29,360 nt of DNA, taken from positions 1 through 29,360 of the forward strand of contig CALMGA010000296.1 in assembly GCA_937863205.1 (NCBI GenBank). The letters are read 5' to 3'. This document shows positions 9,100 through 17,544 of this stretch, in pieces (position 1 is the stretch's first letter; every line of letters begins with the position of its first letter). Source of the DNA: an uncultured Beijerinckiaceae bacterium (GTDB lineage: Bacteria > Pseudomonadota > Alphaproteobacteria > Rhizobiales > Beijerinckiaceae). The notes below the pieces were generated by a model. That model was not told the origin of the DNA. It searched no databases and saw only the letters and a list, made by a program, of their open reading frames with translations. The position numbers and the translations under genes are program-made.

Positions 9100-9941
9100 A
9101 TGTGGACGAGCGAGAACCGGGGTCGCTACGACCGGAGTCATTTGCGCTACCCCACCGACCTGACCGACGAGGAGTGGGCGTTGGTCGCGCCGCTGATCCC
9201 ACCGGCGAAACGCGGCGGCAATAAGCGCAGCGTCGACCTGCGCGAGGTGGTCAACGGGCTGATGTATGTGTTGGGTACGGGGTGTCAGTGGCGGGCGATG
9301 CCCAAGGACCTGCCACCGCGCTCCACGGTGCACGGGTACCTTGACCTGTGGGACTATGATGGAACGTTGAAGCGCCTGCACCACGCGCTGTATGTCGCCT
9401 GCCGGGAGAAGGCCGGGCGCGAGGCCAGCCCAACGGCGGCGATCATCGACAGCCAGAGCGTCAAGAGCGCGGAAAAGGGAGCTCCCGCATCGATCCGCCG
9501 GGCTACGATGCGGGCAAAAAGATCAAAGGCCGCAAGCGGCACGTCCTTGTCGACACGCAAGGCTTGCTGATGCACGCGGTCGTGCATGGAGCTGACGTGC
9601 AGGACCGCGACGGTGGCGTGCTGGTGATGACCACCCTGTTTGGCTTGTACCCATTCCTGCTCAAGCTGTACGCCGATGGCGGCTACCAGGGACCGGCGTT
9701 TCAGGCGGGTGTGCGCCGGGCCTGTCGCCAAGTCGATGTGGAAATCGTCAAGCGCTCCGATACCGCCAAGGGCTTCACGGTGCTGCCCAAGCGCTGGCTT
9801 GTGGAGCGCACCATTGCTTGGCTGAACCGGTGTCGTCGCTTGGCCAAGGATTGGGAATGCCTGACCCGCAAGGCGCTCGCATTTGTGCACTTGGCTTCCG
9901 TTCGCCTGATGCTGCGAAAACTTTGCCAAATCTCACAATGA
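9100..9941 (+). CDS. IS5/IS427-type DDE transposase made by -1 frameshifting
   Basis: Two overlapping frames together encode one transposase of about 280 aa. The first (from ATG 9100) has RYPTDLTDEEWALVAPLIPP, the N-terminal domain and the first catalytic Asp in IIDSQSVKSAEKG. The second frame continues RIDPPGYDAGKKIKGRKRH, then LYADGGYQGPAF (second Asp) and LPKRWLVERTIAWLNRCRR (catalytic Glu). The frames join at the slippery A-AAG-GGA at 9474-9480; a shift of -1 there yields KGSSRIDPPGYDAG. Both halves look intact, so the transposase may be functional. A plain indel mutation at this point is less likely because this group normally uses frameshifting. Confidence 0.85.
9474..9486 (+). promoter_or_regulatory. 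Programmed -1 ribosomal frameshift site of the IS5-type transposase
   Basis: Heptamer A AAG GGA fits the X-XXY-YYZ rule in the zero frame. The self-complementary decamer GGGAGCTCCC (9477-9486) overlaps it and could form a compact structure. The downstream frame is exactly -1. Confidence 0.7.
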
Positions 9942-10019
9942 TCGCGGACGGACTCTAAGACAGCTCGCTCGATCAGAGCGTACGAAAACGTCACTCCGGT
10001 TTCTTTGGCATAGTGAAAC

Positions 10020-10110
10020 CCCTTGAGATTAGTAAAAAAAAGAAATATAAAATAAATAAGACAAGAAATTTTTGATTATAGAAATGTATAGTACTGAGCG
10101 AACATAAAAC
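10020..10110. other. AT-rich strip between IS5- and IS110-type elements
   Basis: About 90 bp made largely of A and T (runs such as GTAAAAAAAAGAAATATAAA) in a GC-rich window. No gene, iteron set or clear promoter is seen. Confidence 0.5.
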
Positions 10111-10221
10111 GACCGTCTGCGCGACGCTGAAAAGCGTCACGAAATAGTATCTCCAAATCAAGCGCTTGGCCCCGGGAGCCGCTGATAACCGATTTTAGCG
10201 GCTCAGCTCACGCTGAATAGA

Positions 10222-10380
10222 ATGGGCACTTCTGTTCACGCTTCCGGTTGGGACCTTCACGCCCCGTCTGGCGCCCGGAAATACTTCATCCGCGCCGAGC
10301 GCGATCGCTTCCTTGAGGCGGCGCTTTGCCAGGCATTTTCGCTCGGGTCGTCGCGAGATCGACCGCGCCGTCGACGATGA
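10222..10380 (+). pseudogene. N-terminal fragment of a site-specific integrase
   Basis: A 52-codon frame containing SGWDLHAPSGARKYFIRAERDRFLEAAL, which resembles the linker before the catalytic domain of small tyrosine recombinases (…KYLTPEERDRFLKAA…). It then runs into unrelated Arg/Ser-rich sequence and stops. No catalytic residues remain. The IS110-type element begins shortly downstream and may have truncated it. Confidence 0.4.
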
Positions 10381-10401
10381 AGAGGGCCACATGGATATTC
10401 G

Positions 10402-10422
10402 CCGGCTACAGCACGTAGCCGG
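10402..10422 (+). repeat. Hairpin at the left edge of the IS110-type element
   Basis: Perfect arms CCGGCTAC (10402-10409) and GTAGCCGG (10415-10422) around AGCAC. IS110-family elements often insert into or beside palindromes, so this may be target structure or the element's left end. Confidence 0.45.
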
Positions 10423-10675
10423 TTGGAGCCTCTACGTCCCTGTACCTGTTTGCCTGCGGTTTATGAGGCATCATAGCCGTATCGGGCGAGCTGGTTGAGA
10501 GCAGCCTTTTGCCCCTGTGCCTTTGAGCACCTGGGGGGGACGCGCGCCTCAACCGGTTGCCCGTGTTGCGCGCCCAGTAGGGAGTCGCGCCTCGGCTGTT
10601 TGCAGCCCCGAGCGCCAGTACAGGGATCGGCGAAGCGACGCGGCGGCTCAACAGCACAGCAAGCGGGAGGTGGCC
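10423..10675 (+). ncRNA. Candidate bridge-RNA region of the IS110-type element
   Basis: About 250 bp of non-coding sequence precede the transposase ATG within the presumed element. IS110-group elements are known to encode a structured bridge RNA in the left non-coding end, with loops that pair to target and donor DNA. Several short inverted segments are present (for example AACCGGTT at 10551-10558), but I could not fold the region or define the guide loops. The position supports the call; the sequence does not prove it. Confidence 0.3.
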
Positions 10676-11962
10676 ATGAACACTGAGCCGCTCGCCTTTG
10701 TCGGCATCGACTGGGCGAGCACCGAACATCAAGTCTGCCTGACCGGTGCCGGCGATCCCGTGCAGCGGGCGTTTGCTCACGATGCCGGCGGGATCGGCGC
10801 CCTGGTCGACTGGCTGTGCGCTCAGGCCGGGCAGCCAAGCCAAGTCGCGGTGGCGATCGAAACACCGCACGGGCCGATCGTTGAGGCGCTGATGGACCGC
10901 GGCATCGCCGTGTTCGCCATCAATCCCAAGCAACTCGACCGCTTCCGTGACCGCTTCTCGCCGGCCGGGGCCAAGGACGACCGGCGCGACGCCCTTGTGC
11001 TGGCCTCGTCCCTGCGCACCGACCGCCACTGCTTCCGGCGCGTGGAAACCCTTGATCCGGTCGTTGTCGAGCTGCGCGAGTGGTCGCGGATGGCCGACGA
11101 ACTCAAGGGCGAGCGCGTCCGCCTGGCCAACCGCGTCCGCCAGCAACTCTGGCACTATTACCCGCAAGCCCTCGACCTCGCGGACGACGTCGGCGCCGAC
11201 TGGGTGCTGGCACTCTGGGCCAAGGCACCCACGCCGGCCGAGGCTCGCCGCTTGACCGAGAAGAAGGTCGCCCGGGTGCTCGCCGCGCACCGCGTCCGCC
11301 GCCTTGCCGCGGCCGACGCCCTCGCCATCCTGCAACGGCCGGCCCTGACCGTTGCCCCCGGCACGACCGAAGCCGCCCGCGCCCACATTGCGGCAACGGT
11401 CGAGCGCCTGACCCTGGTCAACCGGCAGATCAAGGACGTCACCCGCCGCCTGGACGCCCTTGTTGAGCAACTGGCCGGACCGGAACCCGAGCCGGGGCAA
11501 AAAGCCGAGCAGCGCGACGCGGCGATCCTGCGCTCCTTGCCGGGGGTGGGAAGGATCGTCCTCGCCACGCTGCTCGCGGAGGCTCACCAAGCCATCCGGG
11601 GGCGAGACTATCACGCCCTGCGCACGCTGACCGGGGTCGCACCCGTCACCAAACGAAGCGGCAAGTCCCGTCGGGTCGAGATGCGGCAGGCCTGTTCCGC
11701 CCGCTTGCGGACCGCCGTCTACCACTGGGCCAGGGTGGCCACCCAGCACGACGCTCGCAGCAGAGACCGCTATTCCGCCCTGCGGGCCAGAGGTCATTCA
11801 CACGGCAGAGCACTGCGCACCGTCGCCGACCGGCTGCTCGGCGTCGCTTGCGTCATGCTTGCGAACCGCAACACCTACGACGCGAAGCACGAGGTCACTC
11901 GTGCAACAGAAACAGCTTCGTTCTTATCCAATCTATGGGAGGACAAGCTCATTGATAAATGA
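10676..11962 (+). CDS. IS110-family transposase (DEDD recombinase)
   Basis: 428-aa recombinase starting at ATG 10676, after GGGAGG 5-6 nt upstream. The N-terminal RuvC-like DEDD domain shows FVGIDWASTEH (Asp), VAIETPHGPIVE (Glu) and AKDDRRDALVLA (the DxxRD pair). A long coiled middle region follows, then the C-terminal Tnp_20-type domain ILRSLPGVGRIVLATLLAEA, LTGVAPVTKRSGKSRRVEMRQACSARLRTAVY, which carries the serine region. The last 25 residues (…ETASFLSNLWEDKLIDK) are lower in GC and atypical, so the element's right end may fall inside or just after the coding end. It looks intact. Confidence 0.9.
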   Translation: MNTEPLAFVGIDWASTEHQVCLTGAGDPVQRAFAHDAGGIGALVDWLCAQAGQPSQVAVAIETPHGPIVEALMDRGIAVFAINPKQLDRFRDRFSPAGAKDDRRDALVLASSLRTDRHCFRRVETLDPVVVELREWSRMADELKGERVRLANRVRQQLWHYYPQALDLADDVGADWVLALWAKAPTPAEARRLTEKKVARVLAAHRVRRLAAADALAILQRPALTVAPGTTEAARAHIAATVERLTLVNRQIKDVTRRLDALVEQLAGPEPEPGQKAEQRDAAILRSLPGVGRIVLATLLAEAHQAIRGRDYHALRTLTGVAPVTKRSGKSRRVEMRQACSARLRTAVYHWARVATQHDARSRDRYSALRARGHSHGRALRTVADRLLGVACVMLANRNTYDAKHEVTRATETASFLSNLWEDKLIDK

Positions 11963-12174
11963 CAACTATCTCTCTTTTGCGAAGAGTGTGCACATCTCGG
12001 CTCAAAGCGGCAGGCAAAATTCTAGCAAAAATCAAGTTTATGCAAACAACAGCGACAGTATATTAGGACCTATTTTGTCATCGAGCTTTGCGATACGGTG
12101 GAACTTCGGCTAACGTGCGCCCTTAGCATCTGTGGCTGCGGCATCCCGCTGAGGGCCTTTCCAGAAAGAAGAAG

Positions 12175-12759
12175 ATGTCCACGAATCGACGTTCCATTCT
12201 GGCCGGCGCCGCCGCGCTGGCAACTGTTCCTATTGTTACGGCCATGGCCCAATCGTCAGCGCGGGCAGCTGCCGAGATGCGGACGCCCACGCCGGCGATG
12301 CCAGACGTTTCCGGCGTTCGCACCGCGAAGGAATTTGCCGCGGGCGTGATCGGACCTGCCGAGCTGTCGCTCGCCACCAGCAAGATCGCCGTCGAGAGGG
12401 CCACTCACCCGATGGTGAAGGAATTCGCGGGTTTCGAACTCACGGAAGCAATTGCCGTGACCACTGTCCTCAAGGAGCTTGGCACGACCGTGCCGGCCCC
12501 CGACGCAATGGCGCAAGCAACCTTGGCCAAAATCAAGAATGCGCATGAAGGCGCAGCCTTCGATCGCGATTACATCACGGCCCAAGTCGAAAATCACAAG
12601 TTCCTGCGCGCACTTGCCACCGCCTACCTCAAGAACGCCCCGAGAGACACGAGCCAGATGGCGGAGCTACAAGGGCAGCATCTTGCCACCCTGGCGCTGG
12701 CCACCTTCAAGGAGCACGTTCTTCTCACGGAACGCATCTCGGGCGAACTACGGGCGTAA
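12175..12759 (+). CDS. DUF4142 domain protein, exported
   Basis: 194 aa. A leader MSTNRRSILAGAAALATVP with paired Arg and a hydrophobic stretch, ending near ARAAA, suggests Tat or Sec export. The rest is a four-helix, ferritin-like DUF4142 domain: TAKEFAAGVIGPAELSLATSKIAVERATHPMVKEFAGFELTEA, and later FDRDYITAQVENHKFLRAL and QLATLALATFKEHV-type helices. The role of DUF4142 is not established; family members are often found with stress genes. It sits alone between the IS110-type element and a broken recombinase. The start at 12175 is preceded only by a weak AAGAAG ribosome site. Confidence 0.85.
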   Translation: MSTNRRSILAGAAALATVPIVTAMAQSSARAAAEMRTPTPAMPDVSGVRTAKEFAAGVIGPAELSLATSKIAVERATHPMVKEFAGFELTEAIAVTTVLKELGTTVPAPDAMAQATLAKIKNAHEGAAFDRDYITAQVENHKFLRALATAYLKNAPRDTSQMAELQGQHLATLALATFKEHVLLTERISGELRA

Positions 12760-12969
12760 CAGGCACACCGGTAGCGAATTGAACCGTCGCCGGTAACCAA
12801 CTATCGTCGGGGCCTCCGTGGCGCCCTCGCGAATATCAACATCTTCGACGGCGCGCGTCTACGGTATGCTGGCGGCGCGGTCGGGACTGGTAGGTTTCGG
12901 CTTTGTCTCTAAAACGACCGTTTTTGAGACGGTTGCACCGTTAGCCCATCATGCACCTATTTGAACTGC

Positions 12970-13040
12970 TGCCAAGTCTCAGAACCTGTCTTGAAACGAT
13001 AGTCTCATTATGCGAGCTTGCAGATGAGATCTGAGACCAT
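12970..13040 (+). promoter_or_regulatory. Possible res/recombination region upstream of the serine recombinase
   Basis: A set of related, oppositely oriented motifs (AGTCTCAGA, TAGTCTCATTATGCG, ATGAGATCTGAGACC) directly precedes the recombinase ATG, where Tn3-type resolvases keep their res sites. The spacing was not matched to a known res layout. Confidence 0.3.
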
Positions 13041-13042
13041 TT

Positions 13043-13615
13043 ATGCGCATCGGCTACGCCAGAGTTTCCACCCTTGACCAGAATGCCGATCTTCAGCTTG
13101 AGCGTTTGAAGGATGCCGGCTGTGAGTGAACCGTCATCGAGAAGGCTTCTGGCGCCCGCGCCGACCGACCCGAGCTTACCCGCCTGTTACATGACATGTT
13201 GCAGGCGGGGGATACTCTCGTTGTGTGGAAGCTCGATCGTCTGGCCCGCTCCCTCAAGCAACTGATCGACACCACCGAGAACCTGAAGGCGCGCGGGATC
13301 GGCCTTGTGTCCCTGACTGACGCGATCGACACCTCGTCGCCCGGCGGCATGTTGGTCTTTCACATGCTGGGGGCCATCGCTGAGTTCGAACGGGCACTCA
13401 TCAAGGAGCGAACGGCGGCCGGGCTGGCCGAGGCCCGCCGCAAGGGCCGGGTCGGCGGCTGACCTAAAGGAATGCAGCCGAAGGACGTGAGCGCCGCCCG
13501 CGCACTGCTGACAGAGGGTTCGCTCACCTCGAAGGAAGTCGCTACCCGTTTCAGCGTCTCGAAGGCGACGCTATACCGGCATCTCGGCACGAGGGACCTG
13601 TTGCGAAACTCTTGA
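13043..13615 (+). pseudogene. Serine recombinase (DNA invertase/resolvase, Hin/Gin-TnpR type) with two in-frame TGA codons
   Basis: Read through, this is a complete serine recombinase of about 190 codons: MRIGYARVSTLDQNADLQ (nucleophile Ser in RVST), ASGARADRPELTRLL, DTLVVWKLDRLARSLKQLI, LTDAIDTSSPGGMLVFHMLGAIAEFER, then a C-terminal helix-turn-helix SLTSKEVATRFSVSKATLYRHL. TGA interrupts it at codon 29 (13127, after AGCE) and codon 140 (13460, in GRVGG-TGA-PKGM). The second sits where relatives have Arg, consistent with CGA to TGA. Everything else is conserved, so decay is recent. Initiation after the first stop would lack the active-site serine. Confidence 0.85.
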
Positions 13616-13625
13616 GTTTTGCAAC
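13600..13625. repeat. 26-bp dyad overlapping the recombinase stop codon, hix-like layout
   Basis: Two 12-nt arms, GTTGCGAAACTC and GAGTTTTGCAAC, flank a 2-bp TT centre, with one G-T mismatch. Invertases of the Hin/Gin family act on 26-bp sites of two 12-bp half-sites around a 2-bp core. A transcription terminator is an alternative, but no T-run follows. Confidence 0.5.
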
Positions 13626-13870
13626 CGGAGGTCTGCTTTTGACGATTGGTTGAGCGCTCCTGAGGGACAGCACTGGGCGCCGTGGCGACCGGCGGCTCTT
13701 CATCGTCAACTGACCGGCAGCACTCGGTCCGTTTTTGAGCGCAAGCTTGGAGTAGGCTTCCGATGTCGGTCTTTCGCGACACCGGTTCGGGAGCTCCGCT
13801 GCTGCAAGGCTATGGGCTCACGACGCCGATCGACGTGGAGGCCCAGTGCGGATCTCGGCTTCGCCGGACC

Positions 13871-13877
13871 TCCTAAA
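13871..13877. repeat. Target-site duplication, left copy
   Basis: TCCTAAA directly precedes the IS21-type end. The same seven bases follow the other end at 16417-16423. Confidence 0.85.
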
Positions 13878-13947
13878 TGTCAAATCGCTTCCAACGATGA
13901 CCCCCATTTCGCGTGCAATCCCGACCCCTTTGGGAGGTTAGCCTCAG

Positions 13948-14054
13948 CCTGATCTGCGGGGGTGCATAGGAGGGACCCGCGCCCGGAGCGCAGCGCCATG
14001 GCGTTGCGCGGAGCGGAGGGCGTGGGAGGTCCCTGTGTGCCCCCGCAGATCAGG
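13948..14054. repeat. 107-nt nested palindrome inside the IS21-type element
   Basis: Outer arms CCTGATCTGCGGGGG (13948-13962) and CCCCCGCAGATCAGG (14040-14054) match perfectly over 15 bp. Imperfect pairing continues inward (GGGACC / GGTCCC), and a central stem GCGCAGCGCC / GGCGTTGCGC closes the structure. It begins 11 bp past the istB stop, so it could act as a strong terminator, or be an inserted palindromic repeat. Confidence 0.75.
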
Positions 14055-14065
14055 CCGTCGCGGCG

Positions 14066-14794
14066 TCAGCTCCGGTTCTTGAAGCGCCAGCTGGTGTTGC
14101 CGGTCTCGACGATGTCGCAGTGGTGGGTCAGGCGATCGAGCATGGCCGTGGTCATCTTGGCGTCGCCGAAGACCTGGGGCCAATCGGCGAAGGCCAGGTT
14201 GGTGGTGATCAGCAGCGAGGTGTTCTCATAAAGCTTGCTGATGAGGTGGAAGAGCAGCTGCCCGCCTGGCTGGCTGAACGGCAGGTAGCCGAGTTCGTCA
14301 ATGACGATGAGGTCGTAACGCAGCAGGTTCTCGGCAAGCCGGCCCGTGCGTCCAGCCGCCTTCTCCTGTTCGAGCAGGTTGACGAGGTCGACGAGGTTGA
14401 AGAAGCGGCCGCGCGCCCTGGCGCGGATCACGGCCGCGGCGACGCCGATGCTCAGGTGCGTCTTGCCCGTGCCAGTGCCGCCGACGAAGATCGTGTTGCG
14501 TCGCGCATCCAGGAACGTCCCGGTGGCCAGCTCGCGGATCTGCCCCTTGTCGATCGGCGTCTCGGCGAAGACGAACGTGTCGAGGTCCTTGAGCACCGGG
14601 AACTTGGCGCTGCTGATGCGATAGCTGATTGACCGGGCCTGCCGGTGGGTGCGTTCGGCCCGGATCAGGCTGGCCAGCAAGGGATAGATCTCATCGCGCC
14701 GGGCGAGGCCCTTGCCGGCGATCTCGTCGAAGCTGGCGCGCATGCCATAGAGCTTCAGGTCGCTCATGGCTTCCAGGATGTCGTGGCGTTCCAT
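14066..14794 (-). CDS. istB: IS21-family helper ATPase IstB
   Basis: AAA+ ATPase that assembles on target DNA and directs the IstA transposase. From ATG 14794 it is 242 aa, the usual size: [25 protein letters not shown] as the N-terminal domain, Walker [14 protein letters not shown], Walker [13 protein letters not shown], sensor region [15 protein letters not shown] and the arginine-bearing MLDRLTHH. The start overlaps the istA stop as TGATG, so translation is probably coupled. A longer frame beginning at 14830 inside istA is not the real start. Confidence 0.95.
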   Translation of the reverse strand: MERHDILEAMSDLKLYGMRASFDEIAGKGLARRDEIYPLLASLIRAERTHRQARSISYRISSAKFPVLKDLDTFVFAETPIDKGQIRELATGTFLDARRNTIFVGGTGTGKTHLSIGVAAAVIRARARGRFFNLVDLVNLLEQEKAAGRTGRLAENLLRYDLIVIDELGYLPFSQPGGQLLFHLISKLYENTSLLITTNLAFADWPQVFGDAKMTTAMLDRLTHHCDIVETGNTSWRFKNRS

Positions 14795-16305
14795 CAGGCG
14801 ACCTTCCTCAGGCTGTCGTAGCGGCTGCAATCGGCGGACGGCTCGATCCTCAGGCGGAGCGCGTCGGGCGTGGTGATGCTGGGCGGCTCGGCCGGCTGGT
14901 GCTGTCGCGCCAGCACGGTCAGGATGACGGCGGCGCTCGCCGGCCCGGCGCTCAGGGCCTCGGTGCAGGCGGTCTCGACCGCGTCGAGACCATGGTCGAG
15001 CACGGCGCCCAGAACCGTGACGAACTGGCGGTCGCCATCAGCATGGCCCTTCAGCTTGATGCGCACCTGGCTGAGCGCCGGCGACAAGTCCCAATCCTTG
15101 AACGGCGCCCCGTTGCGCAAGGCGCCGGGCTTCTTCATGAGGACGGGCAGGTAGTGCCAGGGATCGTAGACGACCTGATCGCGCCGGAAGCTGCGGGGGT
15201 GGTCGGCGACGACCTCGTCGTCCAGCAGCACCCTGATGCGTTCGGCATGGGAGCGCACCAGCACCATGCGCCCTGCAGCCTTTGCATCGACGCTGTAGCG
15301 GTTGTGGTCGGCCATGATCAGGCACGTCGTGGTGGCCCGGACCGCCTTCTCGACGAAGCCGTCGAACGGCCCCCGCAGCGGCATCAGGCTGGCGCGCTCG
15401 TCGTCGAACACTTCCGCGATGGTGCGGTCCTTGAACTCGGGGTGTTTGGTCTGTGCCGCATGGGCGAGGCACCGGTCTTCGAGCCAGCCGTTCAGCTCGA
15501 CGAGGCTCTTCACCCGCGGCTTTGGGCGGAACAGCAGGTCGCGAAGATTGCCGACCTGGTTCTCGACCTGCCCCTTCTCCCATCCCGACGCCGGCGTGCA
15601 GGCGACCGGCTCGACCAGATGGTGTGAGCACATCTGCAGAAAGCGACGGTTGTACTGCCGCGCCTTGCCGACGAAGATCGCCTCCACGGCGGTCTTCATG
15701 TTGTCGTAGATGCCGCGCCGGCAGACGCCGCCATAGAACGCGAATGCCTTGTCGTGCGCGTCGAAGACCAGCTCCTGGGTCTCGCGGAAGTAGGCGTGCA
15801 CGAAGGGCATGCGGCTGTGCGACAGCTTCATGTGCGCCACCTTGACGGTCAGCGGCAGGCCCTGAAGCGTGATCGTCTCGTGGCTCCAGTCGAACTGGTA
15901 CGCCTCGCCCGGCGCGAAGCTCAGCGGCACATAGGCACGTGCCGGTATGCGGGCCCGCTCTTCGCGCCAGGCCTTGGCGAAGCGGTGCACGCTGTCATGG
16001 GCGCCGTCGTAGCCACGGCCCCGAAGTTCCTCGAACAGCCGCTGCGTGGAGCGACGCTCCCGACGCGGCAGCTTGGCTTCCTGCTCCAAGATCGCGGTCA
16101 GATCCGCGACCCAGTCGCCGAGCTTGGGCGCCGGCTGCACGCCCCGCTCGTACTTGAACTCCGTCGCCTGACCCCGGACCACCTTGCGCACCGTCGCGCG
16201 CGACACCGACAGGGTCCGGACGATCTCCTTGATGGACCGATGCTGATCGAAATACGCGCGCCGGATCCGGCCGATCATGTCCACGCCAATCACCCCCCTG
16301 AGCAT
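14794..16305 (-). CDS. istA: IS21-family transposase IstA
   Basis: 503-aa DDE transposase. The N-terminal helix-turn-helix ([21 protein letters not shown]) is followed by the catalytic core with [10 protein letters not shown] (Asp), [11 protein letters not shown] (Asp) and [15 protein letters not shown] (Glu). A C-terminal beta-barrel-like region has [38 protein letters not shown]. The ATG at 16305 gives [19 protein letters not shown]; an in-frame Met at 16278 (MIGRIRR) is a plausible alternative. It lies 111 bp inside the element's end. All catalytic residues are present. Confidence 0.95.
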   Translation of the reverse strand: MLRGVIGVDMIGRIRRAYFDQHRSIKEIVRTLSVSRATVRKVVRGQATEFKYERGVQPAPKLGDWVADLTAILEQEAKLPRRERRSTQRLFEELRGRGYDGAHDSVHRFAKAWREERARIPARAYVPLSFAPGEAYQFDWSHETITLQGLPLTVKVAHMKLSHSRMPFVHAYFRETQELVFDAHDKAFAFYGGVCRRGIYDNMKTAVEAIFVGKARQYNRRFLQMCSHHLVEPVACTPASGWEKGQVENQVGNLRDLLFRPKPRVKSLVELNGWLEDRCLAHAAQTKHPEFKDRTIAEVFDDERASLMPLRGPFDGFVEKAVRATTTCLIMADHNRYSVDAKAAGRMVLVRSHAERIRVLLDDEVVADHPRSFRRDQVVYDPWHYLPVLMKKPGALRNGAPFKDWDLSPALSQVRIKLKGHADGDRQFVTVLGAVLDHGLDAVETACTEALSAGPASAAVILTVLARQHQPAEPPSITTPDALRLRIEPSADCSRYDSLRKVA

Positions 16306-16416
16306 CCTTCCAGGCCAACAGGGCCACGGAAGGCAGGCTGCTACACAGCCGGTAAGGGGTCGGCATTGGCCGCGAAACTACCCCCTCAAGGGGTCACTAT
16401 TGCAAGCGATTTTACA

Positions 16417-16423
16417 TCCTAAA
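16417..16423. repeat. Target-site duplication, right copy
   Basis: TCCTAAA immediately follows the second IS21-type end and matches 13871-13877. Removing the element and one copy rejoins CCGGACCTCCTAAATTGGATG. Confidence 0.85.
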
Positions 16424-16728
16424 TTGGATGCCGTCGATCGCGGCACATCTACTCTAAGGCATGCCTGCCATTGCCTTGTTCCTCAACATCTCGCCACGGC
16501 AGGGCTACCACCTCGCAGAAAAGGAGGCCTGCCGACCTTCGAACTGTCCGGCGTGGTCTGCGCCCGCCGAACGGCGCTAACCTCCTGGCTTGCCGAACAG
16601 GAAGCCGGCTCCCGCAAGGCGGCCGCCTCATGATCTGCGCCGATCCGGGCAGCACACGCCAAGTCACGGTTGCCGATATCGAAGCCGACGACGCGCGCCG
16701 TGTCGCTGACCCGGCGAGTTTCGCCTGA
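16424..16728. other. Non-coding or eroded stretch right of the IS21-type element
   Basis: Short open frames exist on both strands, but none shows a known motif, a good ribosome site or gene-like composition. I see nothing firm here. Confidence 0.4.
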
Positions 16729-17544
16729 TCAGCGCGACCGAGCTTCTCCGAACGTCTCGGTGCCGGTCGAGCCGGTGCTTGCGAGAATGACCCGGATCGT
16801 TTCGTCGGGCCGATCCCACATAGGGAAATGACCACATTTGTCGAACCAATGGAGTTCGGCCGAAGGAAAGGCCGCTTTGGCTCGTGCCGCCTGGCGAGGA
16901 AGACAGAGCCGGTCTTGCCGCCCCCACCCGATCACGACCCGGAGCGTAGCGTCCGAAGCAGGGCCCGCTTGTTCCGGGCCCGTCGCCAGGCTGTGAACGA
17001 GCGCATCGAACGCCGAGGTTCTGACGAAGGTCTCGAGCTCGGTCGCGACGACATCGGGATCGAGCGCCCACGGGCGCGCCGAAAACTGGGCGAGTAGCGC
17101 CGTTCGGGACGCCGCGTTCTTGCTCAGCGTCGGCAACATCGGACGGATCGCGCGCAGCAGGCGAATGGAACCGCCTATCGTTGTCTTGAAGAAGGTCCGC
17201 TCCCAACCGCGCCAAAAGCCGCCCGGATCGAGCGCCACGGCATTGCCGACGCTGCCGCGCCGGGCGAGCTCAAGCACGATGCGTGCGCCCATCGAGCTCC
17301 CTACGACATCGATCCCCACCAACCCGCTGTCGGCGACATACCGTTCTACGCTGTTGGCGAGACCTGCAAAGGTTCCGCTATCGGGCTCGGGCGGGCTATC
17401 GCCATGACCAGGGAGATCGATCGCGATCACCTCGCGATGCGCGCTTAGCGCATCCAAGATCGTGTTCCACGATCGCCAACTGCCGCCGAGGCCGTGGACC
17501 AACAGGAGCTTTCGGCCGCTACCGCGTCGAATGACGTTGATCAT
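16729..17544 (-). CDS. Alpha/beta hydrolase
   Basis: 271-aa alpha/beta-hydrolase fold protein. LLLVHGLGGSWRSWN provides the oxyanion HG motif near residue 17, and AIDLPGHGDSPP follows. The nucleophile elbow is VVGSSMGARIV (Ser near residue 84). The acid is likely Asp in GWGRQDRLCLP and the base His in KCGHFPMWDRPDE. No signal peptide is seen. The ribosome site before ATG 17544 is weak (AGGGCGCC). It stands alone, with no co-directional gene close by. An esterase, lactonase or C-C hydrolase role cannot be separated from sequence alone. Confidence 0.88.
   Translation of the reverse strand: MINVIRRGSGRKLLLVHGLGGSWRSWNTILDALSAHREVIAIDLPGHGDSPPEPDSGTFAGLANSVERYVADSGLVGIDVVGSSMGARIVLELARRGSVGNAVALDPGGFWRGWERTFFKTTIGGSIRLLRAIRPMLPTLSKNAASRTALLAQFSARPWALDPDVVATELETFVRTSAFDALVHSLATGPEQAGPASDATLRVVIGWGRQDRLCLPRQAARAKAAFPSAELHWFDKCGHFPMWDRPDETIRVILASTGSTGTETFGEARSR

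Larger units (their letters stand above)
9027..9957 (+). mobile_element. IS5-family (IS427-type) insertion sequence
   Basis: A roughly 930-bp element containing one frameshifted DDE transposase. Candidate imperfect terminal inverted repeats share TCCGTCCG: GTGTCCGTCCGGGAAC at the left, and AGTCCGTCCGCGATCA at the right when read inward. TA-containing tri- or dinucleotides flank both ends, as expected for this group, but the exact ends and duplication could not be fixed. Confidence 0.75.
13878..16416 (-). mobile_element. Complete IS21-family insertion sequence
   Basis: 2,539 bp bounded by inverted ends starting TGT: TGTCAAATCGCTTCCAACGA on the plus strand at 13878, and TGTAAAATCGCTTGCAATAG on the minus strand from 16416. 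A second pair of similar subterminal blocks follows (GCAATCCCGACCCCTTT and CCAATGCCGACCCCTTA), the multiple-repeat ends typical of IS21. The 7-bp duplication TCCTAAA flanks it. It carries istA and istB on the minus strand. Intact genes, ends and a perfect duplication indicate a recent and possibly active copy. Confidence 0.93.

Noticed and set aside
10406..11797. 463-codon minus-strand open frame opposite the IS110-type transposase
   Set aside because: The plus strand has all DEDD motifs; the antisense translation is low-complexity Gly/Asp/Arg sequence.
14792..14830. Longer start for istB at 14830
   Set aside because: The TGATG overlap with istA and the conserved [10 protein letters not shown] start favour 14794.
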